DNA from: Scenedesmus sp. ARA3
Taxonomy: Eukaryota > Chlorophyta > Chlorophyceae > Sphaeropleales > Scenedesmaceae
NCBI GenBank assembly: GCA_004335835.1
Contig: RWJK01000159.1
Coordinates: forward strand, 1 to 25,342
DNA length: 25,342 nt
Direction: 5' to 3'
Shown here: piece after piece, positions 9,728-19,230 of the stretch
How the letters are laid out: every line of letters starts with the position of its first letter
Position numbering within the stretch: position 1 is the first letter of the stretch
Translations under genes and position numbers: made by a program
Notes under the pieces: model-generated
Told to the model about the DNA's origin: nothing
Database searches by the model: none
What the model saw: only the letters and a program-made list of their open reading frames with translations

Positions 9728-11982
9728 TTACTGCGGCTTGGAGAGCTCGTTCGCGCGCTGCGTTGCTGCCACCACTGCATTGATGCATGCCGCCCTGAAG
9801 CCAGCCTTCTCCAGCTCATGCACGCCTGCAATGGTGGTGCCGCCTGGGCTGGTGACCATGTCCTTCAGCGCACCCGGGTGCCTGCGGCAGCAGCAGCAGC
9901 AGCAGCGGCGGGTGCAATGCATGGATCAGTTCGTGTGCATGCTGTTGGGTTGTTTTCACAGCAGAGCTGCCTCATGGTGCAGCTTCTCATATAAGCCGCA
10001 GTGGACAGGCTGTGCAGTCCTGACCTATGTGCCACACTCGCTTCCTCTGTTGCACAATGCTGCTTGCTGTTGCTGGAGTGGCGCCAGGCAAGCAGCAAGG
10101 GATCAGCAATGCACCCGTGTTATATGTTACTATCGCCCCACCTTCCGGTCTCCAGCACCATCTTTGCGCTGCCCAGCACCGTCTGCGCAGCCAGGCCCTG
10201 AGCCACGTCACGCGGCAAGCCTGCAGCAGCAGCAGCAGCACAACAGCATCGGCGGCAGCAGCAGGTTGTGTACAGACGTAGCTAGCAGCACTTGCAGGTT
10301 TGCCCCAGATCATTGTGTACCACGCGCTGCAAGCACAATGCGATGCGGCGTAATAACCCAAAAAAACATAACCTTTTTATCCTCACCTGCGCGCACGCCG
10401 CCGTCGGCCAGTGCCTCAATCAGCATGTAGATGTATGCTGGCCCGCTGCCGCTGAGCCCCGTTACTGCTGCCAGCAGCTTCTCATCCAGCTGGTAGATCT
10501 TGCCGACTGCGCTGAACAGCGACACAACTGTCTCGCCATCATCGGATGTGGCCTGCAGCAGGATTAAACACAACATCATGATGTTCAGTTGATGGCCGCT
10601 ACGAGTAGCTTCTCATCCAGCTGGTGGATCTTGCCAGCTGCGCAGAACAGCGACTGCACACATGTGCTGCACCACTGTCGTACACGCAGCAGAATCAAAC
10701 AAGCATACTGCTGAGGGTGTGTTCGCCTGCTCGCTACACCTGCATACATTTGCTGTTGTGTCCCAGTCTGCGCTGCGATGCAGCAAGGCGCATGCACCTC
10801 TGCGTGTGGTCATAAACGTCATAGCAGGATGCATTACTAGCCTGCCTGCATGCAACTGGTGGTATTATCTCTGTCAACATCCCAGCTGTGCTGCAAATGC
10901 AAAAAATCAGCCGCACCTTGCCTCCCAGGCACATGGCTGGTAATGCAGCAACACACATGCATCTATGCTTATCTATGCTTGTGATCACACTCATCCCAGC
11001 TGCTTTGTACTGCAAACCCAGCCCCTCCTGCCGCACCTTGCCTCCCAGGCACATGGCTGCTGCTGTCTCTCCCACCAGGCAGGGAGTGTTAGGCATGACC
11101 CTGCACACGCGTGCATTTGGGCCAGCGGCCTCAAGCAGCTGTGCCACTGTGATGCCTGCTGCTATGCTGATGACAAGGGTGTCTTCTTTCAGCACGGGGC
11201 GCGCCTCTGTGAGCACGGTGTGCACGTACTGCGGCTTGACTGACACAAACACCACATCACAGTTCTTGGCGACCTGCACGCATGTGATATGAGAGATGCA
11301 GCAAGTGCAGGAACGCAAGTTATGTGTGTTGGCGTGTTTTGTTTTGTGACAATGGCAGCAGGGATCTGGGCAGAGAGTGCAGCAGTAGAGGTGAAGTGGC
11401 TGGGTGGGTGCAGCAGTGACAGGCGCAGGTGGTGGCTGAGGAAGCTGTGACACATTGGCATTGGACGTTATGCAAAGGGTCTTTTTGGCGCTGTAAAGCA
11501 ACAAAAGTTGCTGTAAAGGAATTTGGCACTGCTGTACTGCCCAATGGGCTGTGCAAGATGTCAGCGCCTGTCTGCCTGCAGCGCTGTACGGCTGCTGCTG
11601 CTTCTGCTACTGCTGTTTGCTGTGTCAGACCTACCTCGAAGTTTGTGTCGTAAGGGGTGCAACCTAGGCTTCTGAACAGCTCTTTCCGAGCAGGTGCCGG
11701 GTCAGAGCAGCAGATCTGCGAAGCCTGCACTACTCCCCGGTCGATGAGGCCCCTTGCAAGTGCCTCTGCCATCTGGCCCGAGCCCATGAAACCGATCCTC
11801 TTGTTCAGAGACATTGTGGATTCGACTATGATGCTATATCGTCGATTTAAGGAGGATGGTGCACAGCACCTGTTGGCCAAACGAACTCTGCAGGCTGCAG
11901 CAAGTATGCTGGGTGTCGAGTGCTTATGTATGCCGCTGCTCAGTGCTTGCATCCCCAGTTGAGCAAAAGCAAACAAACGCAT
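9728..11982 (-). CDS. P5CR: Pyrroline-5-carboxylate reductase (complete, five exons)
   Basis: The enzyme reduces pyrroline-5-carboxylate to L-proline with NAD(P)H. Exons in reading order are 11982-11635, 11273-11037, 10552-10387, 10220-10142 and 9881-9728. All have GT and AG borders and join to 327 residues. Residues 63-71 (IGFMGSGQM) are the dinucleotide-binding turn of the Rossmann fold. VVFVSVKPQ and [12 protein letters not shown] follow in exon 2. [20 protein letters not shown] in exon 3 and SPGGTTIAG in exon 5 are the substrate-side signatures of ProC-type enzymes. From Met57 (11814) the protein is 271 residues, the usual family length. The 56 residues before it are rich in Ala, Arg and Ser and poor in acids, so the longer start may give an organelle transit peptide; dual cytosolic and plastid forms are plausible. 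The next gene starts divergently 1.9 kb away. The intron between exons 2 and 3 holds copies of parts of both flanking exons. Confidence 0.95.
10476..10654 (-). repeat. Direct repeat of part of P5CR exon 3 in the preceding intron
   Basis: About 48 bases at 10476-10523 (coding for [16 protein letters not shown]) recur at 10607-10654 with four mismatches, in the intron upstream of that exon. In the transcript sense the copy would read [16 protein letters not shown], so its frame is still open. Similarity continues weakly into the intron beyond the acceptor. Confidence 0.88.
10911..11059 (-). repeat. Direct repeat of the P5CR exon 2 donor junction
   Basis: The 29 bases at 11031-11059 (end of exon 2, coding for AMCLGGK, with the GTGCGG donor) recur exactly at 10911-10939, 120 bases further into the intron. 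Weaker similarity extends into the flanking intron. The copy keeps a usable donor. Confidence 0.9.
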
Positions 11983-12659
11983 GTGATGGCATGAGCCGGC
12001 AGCGACAGGCGCTTGGGTTCGAAACTGACGATGGACGGCTAGGCTGTGCCCGACAGACAGGGAATGTCAGACAGGGAATGCACAACAGAGAGTGAATGTG
12101 CCGATCAAGAAGCAATAGCTGTCAATCACGTGTGTTCTACCGATGCCCTACATCACTGTTCCGTTTGAAAACGTCGAGATGGTGCCGAGAACCCTGTTTT
12201 CACCGGATCCCGACTATCGTGCAGTACATGATCACCTCCAATGATTGTTTATTAAAGCAGTGTTATTCGTATGCGGGCCGGCTGGCAGTGGTGCTGGCCG
12301 CTGTGTGGCCTGGTGTCACCAGGCTGTAGCAGCATGCACATGGGCTGTACAGCAGGCTGCCAGTGGTGGGTTGACCCGGTGAGTCCTGCAAGACGAGGTT
12401 GCAAGGGCATAGGCCGAAAGAAACCCATGTACGCTGCAATCATACCAACAGCTTTCCAGCGTCTTTGATAGCAGGCTGAGCTTCCCTACCAGCTATCAAT
12501 GATGCATGCATTGATGCAAAGCAATCCTTTTGCAAACCATCCTGCGCAGCTGCATCAATGCAGAACATCCTGCATCCTCCAGACCCTGCAGTGTGATGTA
12601 CGCGTCCTCACATGCTTTGTCAGCTTGATTCGTGTGGTCAGCTTCTTTCGCTGCAGCTG

Positions 12660-12716
12660 CTATGTGCAAGTACTCATATCAGATGATTGCCATCAGATAT
12701 GAATACTTGAACATAG
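12660..12716. repeat. Inverted repeat with 26-bp arms and a 5-base loop
   Basis: Arms 12660-12685 and 12691-12716 pair at 23 of 26 positions around a five-base loop. Each arm is next to the self-complementary octamer GCAGCTGC (12653-12660 and 12723-12730). The shape suits a hairpin RNA such as a microRNA precursor, or a small inverted-repeat element. No target or element family can be named. Confidence 0.85.
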
Positions 12717-13040
12717 TGCCGGGCAGCTGCGGCAGCTAGCTCAGTCTTGCAGCTGAAGGTGGCATTCCAAATCCGAGTCGTCGTTGCGCATGCTTCTGTG
12801 TGCGTTGGGAGACCAGCTGCAGCTGCTGCTGAAGACGCTGATGACAAACTGCTGCTGCAGGTGCCTGGCACGTGCATCAACCATCACTAGCAGCCGCTGC
12901 TGCTACTGTAGCAGGCTGCGGCAGTAGTGGCAGTAGTGCCGCAGCAACACAGCACAAAATGCGATATCTCTGTCAACAGCAGGCTTGGTCCAGCCGATTC
13001 AATTAGCTGCCAGCGTGCCGCGCATCATGCACTGTGCAGT

Positions 13041-13099
13041 GCTGGCATGCCAGCCTGACCGCCACTGGCAGTGGCATGATGCCGCTGGGCCAGCGGCAT
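13041..13099. repeat. Cluster of three perfect hairpins
   Basis: Within 59 bases lie a 14-base perfect palindrome (13041-13054), a 7-bp stem with one central base (13061-13075) and a 10-bp stem with one central base (13079-13099). All three are perfect in their arms and G/C-rich. Confidence 0.88.
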
Positions 13100-13349
13100 G
13101 CAATGTGGTGACGCTGATTGAATGACGAAGGCGCGGGCAGCATGCGGACAGATTCGGAGTTTGCCTTTAGGTTGCTTTCCGTCAGGATGGTATATGCACA
13201 ACCAGCAATCGCATGTGCTGTCCTGCATCATGCTGTCGCAGCAGCAAAATTCAAGTTTTGCAGCGCCAGCCGTGGCACCAGCAGACTGCTGCAGCTGCAG
13301 AGGCACTGTCACCAGCACCGCGCGAAATACAATGCACTTTTTGGAAGAT

Positions 13350-13415
13350 GCGCAAGCGTTTCATACCTTTCAACCTGCGCTTTGCGAGACCTGCGAGACC
13401 TGCGCAAGCGTTTCA
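13350..13415. repeat. Small tandem repeat cluster
   Basis: The 14-mer GCGCAAGCGTTTCA occurs at 13350 and again at 13402, and between them GCGAGACCT is repeated head to tail. The stretch gives overlapping open frames but none looks like a protein. Confidence 0.75.
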
Positions 13416-13873
13416 AGGTTTGACCTGCGCACTGCTGCTGAGGAAGCTGTCCAAAACCTTGGCCTTTAGCAACTTCACCCCGCTACACTCAGGGGTTACT
13501 AAGTCGGACATAGTACAAAACCCAGGAAGTTATAGCTTCTCTCGTTTCAACGGCGTCAATTTTCGACAGCGGCTGTAAAAAGTGACTGTGACAGTGTCTG
13601 CCAGTCTCTTGCGTGCTCTGATCACAAACACAAAGCAACTATTTGTTTTCACGCCTTTCTACACGCGCAATCATGTCGTTGTCTACTTCATCGCAACTGC
13701 ACCGACATGCTAGACATCTGTTCTGATAATGAGTAGCATGAGCCGTCTCTGTGTATCGCTAGACTCTAAACTATCTATTGTCTTACCAAGGAGCGTTTAG
13801 AGTGTATAGTGTGTGTCACCGGATTCAGGCTGCGAGCCTCGTACTTACACCGGGATAGCATCGCAGCATCTCC

Positions 13874-16800
13874 ATGTCTGCACCTGGCAACGACCCGAGT
13901 GCATCATTCGGTCTCGTGATCGAGCCAGCGGGGCAGCTGCTGACGCTATGGGTCACCACGTTCGTCGTGGCCAATGTCTTTGCTGGTTTCTGGTTAGCGA
14001 AGGCCTTCATCAACGCCCTGCCCAGCATAGCATACCGCCTAAGCAAAGTGTCTTCGGCGATTAAGCTGCACATGCCCAAGGGAAGCAGCGGCAGCCACAG
14101 CAGCAGCAGGAGCAGCAGCTCCAGCAGCCTGCCTGTGCAGAGCCTAGACTCCCTGGGCAGGGCGTCAGAAGATATCAAGAAGCACAGGCAGCAGATGCAG
14201 CCCGTGGTGTTTGAATGGCGCAACATGGGCTGCACCGTGGACACTGCCAGTGGCAGCAGGGCCATCCTGCAGGTGCGTTGGTGGGGGCGCAGTACATTTT
14301 TCAAGCAGTACAACGTCAATTCTGCTCAGCAAACAATGATGTAGAGACAATGCTGCTTGCGCCAGAATGCATGGCATGTGCTTGGTGAGGGAATTAAGCA
14401 TGCATGCAAGTTGGTGCGACCTATTTCTGCACTGCAGCAGCCACCTTCGTGTGCTCTATTCACAGCTGCAACTGCACAGGCGCCGAGCCCACCAGCTTCA
14501 TTCAATCCATACTTTCATCCTACACAGTCCTGTAACCAGTCCTCATGTCACACGGTGTGCTGTGTCTTCTTCCCGCCAATTTTCCCGCCATATTTCCTGC
14601 AAGCAGGGTGTGTGGGGCTGTGCCCGCCCCAGGCAGCTGCACGGCCTGCTGGGGCCCTCGGGTGCAGGAAAGTCCATGCTGCTCGACCTGCTGACGATGC
14701 GCCTGCACAACGAGAACTGCACGGGGCAGTTGCACATCAACGGCTGCCCCATCACGCAGCAGCAGCTGGCCAACAGCAGCGTGTATGTGCCGCAGGTGGG
14801 CTGTGATTTCATGACGGTGTGGGGTTAGCACAACTAAAAGGTTGTTGTGGCCAGTGGCTGGGATATCAGAGCTGGGGTGGCTCCATCTAGGCTGCAGAGT
14901 CCTGCAAGCGCACGCGGGGTCATGCATGCGTCCAAACAGCAGCAGCTACAAGCCATGCCTGGCTGATGATGATGATTTAATGGACTGCGCTGAAGTGGCA
15001 GCGTATAAGCCTTACAGGCGAGGCGGGCACTCCAGCAGGCAAGCAGGTATATGCGCGCTCGCAGCTGCAGCCACACGCAGCTGCCCGCCCCAGCCTCCCA
15101 ACAACAGCAGTTGGTGTAACGTGACTTTGAAGTCAACTGCTTTCTCCTCTTTCATCTGCTGCTGCAGTTTGACAGCCTGGTGCCTGTCATGACGGCGCGC
15201 GAGTCTGTCGAGTTTGCGGCAGCAGTGCGGCTGCCTCGCGGCACCACGCGTGACGAGGCAGCTGCGCGTGTGGACCTGGTGCTGCAGCTCATGGGCCTGG
15301 CAGAGCAGCAGCACATGCTGGTGAGCAATAAGCATGTTGTCAATCGCTTTCATTGCTAGCAATGGCTTTCAAATGCTTTGAGCTGATGGGCCTGGCAGAG
15401 CAGCAGCACATACTGGTGAGCAAGCATGTTGTCAATCGCTTTCTTTGCTGGAAAATGCTTTCAAATGCTTTCAGCTGATGGGCCTGGCAGAGCAGCAGCA
15501 CATGCTGGTGGCAATAAGCATGCGTGCATGCACCCTATGTAGCTCTCTGCAATGCATTACTCAGCAGCTGGCACTGTGCTCTGAGTGAGCTGCGTGGATC
15601 TCAGACCATGGCAGGCACCTCCATCTGCAGGTGGCAGGGGCGTCTGCCCAAACTCAGAATGCTCAAAGTGTGTTGTTGTATGCTGCTTGATTGTCCGGCT
15701 GACTACTCCCCTGTTACAGCCACAACTTGTGTTGAACATTGCTGCGTGCTGCTGTCTGCTTTACAAACCACAGGTAGGCGGGCCCCTGCCAGGCGGCCTG
15801 GTCCTGCCTGGCATGTCAGGCAGCGAGCGCAAGCAGCTGCACATTGCATGTGGCGTGGTGGCAGGCGCCAGCCTGGTGTTTCTAGATGAGCCCACCACAG
15901 GCCTTGACAGCTGCTCCGCGCTGAGCATCATGCTGTTTCTGAAGGGCATGGCTACGCAGCAGGGCGCTACATTGTTGGCGTCTGTGCATCAGCCGAGAGC
16001 AGTGATCTGGAGCCAGCTTGATCAGGTGGGGGGGCCGGGAGGGAGAGGAAGGGGTAGCAACGAGTTTGCAGGAACGCGTGCTTGCAGGAAAGTGTGCATG
16101 CAGGCACCGGGTTGAATCAGATGCTGCAGCAGCTGCAGCCATTGTTCTGGCGTGTGTGCTTGCCGGTGTTGCTGGGCGAGATGTCCATGCCACGTAATTC
16201 ATGTACACGGCACAACATGCAAAACAGCATTACATTAGCATGGATTTGTAGCAGGCTCTTTGTTCCCAAACATCTTCCGTTTGCACCCTTGTATCCTCAC
16301 TGTGCCTGCTGCTGCTGCTTCTTGGTGTGTCGCAGGTCACCCTTCTAGCCAGCGGCCGCCTCATGTACACCGGCCCAACTGAAGAGCTAGTGCCGTGGTT
16401 TAACAGCCTGGGATACCCCTACAACCCTGAGGTTCAGGGTACAACACCCGACTGGGCCCTGGACCTCGTGTCCCTGGGCTTTGACAAGGCAGCCCAGCCG
16501 CTACCACACCTGCAGCAGCAGCAGCAGACGCGCAAGGACTCCTTGCAGGAAAGCTTGCAGGAAAGCCTGCAGCAGCTTCCTGCAGTGCCTAGGAAGCTCA
16601 GCAAGGGGTCTGCAGGAGGCCTGTCGCATGGTAAGGGCAGCCATGGCTTTGCCACTGCTGTCCTTGCGTCAGCAGGAGCAGCAGCTGGGCCCTTTGATGC
16701 ATCAAATGGTGACCAGGGCTTGCAGGATTCCTGCAGCTTGTACGGCAGCTGCAGCAGCGGCAGCTTCAGCACAATTTCTGCGCTCAGCATAGCTGGGGAG

Positions 16801-19230
16801 CAGCTGCCGCTGATGACAACTAAGGAGCAGCTGGAAGATGCTGCTGCGGCATTCAAGCAGCACCTGCAGAAGCAGCACCCGGGCTTGTTTGTGCCAGCAG
16901 CAGTAACAGGCAAGGATGTGCTTGCTGCAGCACCTGGCGCAGGGATGGAGAAAGGTGCAGCAGCAGCAGTGGCTGTGCCGACAGCAGGAGCCAGTTCTTG
17001 GGCCAAGTATAAGGCGCTGCTTTGGAGGGAGGTGCTGGTCATGACAAGGTGCGCCACAGCAGCCGCTGCTGTTTTGGTAAGATGGCTGATGCTTGCTTTG
17101 GAGTGACTGCTGACTTTGATCTCCTTTGATCTCCCACCTATATGCAGCTTCAGTGCTGACTTGGGCAGCTGCTGCTTGATGAAGCAACGGCCGTTGCTTG
17201 CACGAACCACCAGCAGCCTCCAGGTTTGGATGTGGGCGGGCGCCTGCTGGTGTTCACCTACCTGGGCTTGCTCTACTTGCTGGGTCTACTGCTGGTCTAC
17301 TGCTGTTTGTTGCCAACCGCTGTGGCTTTGGCCTGCATCGGCTTGCAGGAACCCGCTGGATGTGGGCGGGGGCATGCTGGTGTTCACCTACCTGGGCTTG
17401 CTCTGCTTACATGGGGTGCGTTTGTTTGTCACCTACCGTTTGTAACCTTAAGGAAATGCATGACATCCTTGTTGCTTGCAGGAACCCGCTGGATGTGGGC
17501 GGGCGCATGCTGGTGTTCACCTACCTGGGCTTGCTGTGGGGCCTGGTGTGCTTCGACCTGCCTGGCGATGCATCAGGCATCTACGCACGCACCATGGTGA
17601 GCAGCAGACCCTGCACCTGCTGAACTGCAGCAGTAAGCACAGTAGCTTGCAGGCATACAGCCCTACTGCTGCAACTTTTCGTGATGTCCCTGCAGTATGT
17701 CTGGCTGAACTGTGTGTATGGCATGGCGTTTCTTGCAACAGTACATGCAGCACACGTACTACTAACAAAGACATGCACAACACTGGTCCAACGAACAATC
17801 TCTCAAACTTGTCAACACTGTTTTACTATCCGTCATGCCACTGCAGGTGGCTTACGTGACTGTGGCATTCTACCTGCTCATGCCGTATGTATCCATGTCG
17901 CTGTTCTCAGCTGATAAGGGCCTCTTTGCAGAAGATGTGGCAGGCAGGCTGTACCACCCGCTGCAGTACTACGCTGCAAAGCTCAGCCTGTCGCTGCCGT
18001 TCAATGGGGCCCTGGCCATCGCCTTCCAGCTGATATTCTATGGTATGGCGGGGATGCGGCATGGCGCGGGCGTGATGGTGCAGAGCACGGTCATCAGCCT
18101 GCTGTCTGGCCTGATCGGCATGCAGGTGGGTTTGGTGTGCTGCTGTTTTTGAAAGCGCTAGTGGTTTGGTGTTGCACATGCAGGCGGATGTATGCGCAGG
18201 ACACTCTGCTGTGTGACTGCTGACAGGCACATATGTCACATTGACCAAGAGCTTCGCAGCAGGCAGCAAAATGTGGCCTAACACTTACTGCATGCTGCTG
18301 CAGCAGCAGCCCTGCCCTCCATGCCTCGCCACTGTGCTGCGCAAGCACAAACACACCATCAGTCACTACTCTGCCAACGATGCATCTTGTACCCTTACGT
18401 CTCTGCTGCCGCAGGCCGTCTACTGCTGTGCTGTGCTGGCCAGTAGTCAGGACCTGGCATTCGTGCTAGCCATTGCGTGGACCTGCCCCAACATGTTTGT
18501 CACCAGCTTCATGCAGCCCTTTCAAAACTACCGCCTGGGCTGGGGCATCAGCTGGATGCGTTATATCAGTCCTGCAGGCTTTGCATGGCAGGCGCTGATG
18601 CAGCTGGAGTTGGGGGGCAGGGCCTTTGACTGCTCGAAGGGAGCAGGGCTGCGCGCACTGGGCCTCGTTGAAGGTGAGCTACTGTAACACATTATGTTGT
18701 TTTTTATGAGCAAAGAGCTTGTTGCTCCATGTGTCTGCTTGTGATTCAGGCGTGCATGTGTGCTGCTTTTCGACCAACACCCATGCAGCTGGCAGGCAGC
18801 AGAGGCTGCTCCTGCAGCTGCTGTTGCATTTTGTGTGGCATTGAGATCCTGATGTGTTGATGCTGCTGCTGCTGCTGCTGTCCTTGCTGCATGCAGACCT
18901 CGTGCCTGACACTGGCTCGCTGCAGCTGCTGAAGCAGTGCCTGAACAGCTTTGGCACCACCTGCTGGGTGACTTGCTGACACGCTGCTGCTGCTGCTACT
19001 GCTGCCTGCTGCATACAGACCTCGTGCCCGACACTGGCTCGCTGCGGCTGCTCAAGCAGGGCTTAAGCCGCCTGGGCCCTACCTGCATCGCCAGCGGTGA
19101 CGCTGTCATAGCCATGAACATGACACCACTGCCGTATGCAGCCTCCATCTTCATCCTGCTTGGCTACTTTGTGCTGCTGCTGGGGCTGACTTATTGGGGC
19201 ATCTGGCGCATCAGCAAAAGGAAGCACTGA
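13874..19230 (+). CDS. ABCG-family half transporter (complete, ten exons)
   Basis: This is a membrane ATPase of the ABCG (white-brown) family, which works as a dimer; the substrate is not deducible. Exons are 13874-14272, 14607-14795, 15168-15320, 15774-16025, 16336-17048, 17482-17596, 17696-17740, 17847-18125, 18415-18673 and 19019-19230; all phases agree and give 871 residues. Order of parts: an N-terminal membrane segment at about 22-43; a Ser-rich stretch; Walker A GPSGAGKS at 149-156; Q-loop Gln at 196; signature MSGSE at 261-265; Walker B LVFLDE at 281-286; D-loop GLDS; H-loop His at 319. Then comes a low-complexity Gln/Ser/Ala linker in exon 5 (roughly 385-540), and the membrane domain with NPLDVGGRMLVFTYLG, LPYVSM-like MPYVSM, FYGMAG and a last hydrophobic segment at about 840-862. 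NBD before TMD is the ABCG order. The signature has Ser in place of the second Gly of SGGE. The protein is longer than most half transporters because of the linker. The subfamily is not assigned. Confidence 0.93.
15286..15507 (+). repeat. Triple direct repeat of the ABCG exon 3 donor junction
   Basis: The end of exon 3 (coding for LMGLAEQQHML, then GTGAGC) and about 60 bases of intron are present three times, starting at 15286, 15381 and 15473. The spacings are 95 and 92 bases. The second copy keeps GTGAGC; the third has GTGGCA. Only the first is joined to the rest of the exon. Confidence 0.93.
17225..17535 (+). repeat. Triple direct repeat of ABCG exon 6 start
   Basis: The start of exon 6 (coding for DVGGRMLVFTYLGLL) occurs three times, with the shared GTGGGCGGG core near 17232, 17362 and 17495, spaced 130 and 133 bases. 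The third copy is the exon that continues the transporter. The second has the same TTGCAG acceptor and an open frame. The first has lost five bases at its start and is out of frame. Confidence 0.93.
18897..19077 (+). repeat. Direct repeat of the ABCG last exon start
   Basis: The first ~60 bases of the last exon (from 19019, coding for LVPDTGSLRLLKQ) have a diverged copy from 18897, 122 bases upstream. Both copies follow a CTG-rich tract and an ACAG or GCAG acceptor. The copy stays in frame for 26 codons and then meets TGA at 18977-18979. Confidence 0.9.

Larger units (their letters stand above)
11983..13873. other. Divergent intergenic region between P5CR and the ABCG gene
   Basis: This stretch separates two genes transcribed away from each other and should hold both promoters. 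No protein-coding frame is convincing. It contains a long imperfect hairpin at 12660-12716, three consecutive hairpins at 13041-13099 and a small tandem repeat around 13350-13415, listed separately. A short frame of 23 codons at 13729-13800 would sit in the leader of the ABCG mRNA if transcription starts upstream of it. No clear TATA box was identified. Confidence 0.5.

Noticed and set aside
13122..13578. Overlapping open frames of about 115-121 codons before the ABCG gene
   Set aside because: They run through a tandem-repeat cluster, have no motif and do not join in phase to the ABCG start.
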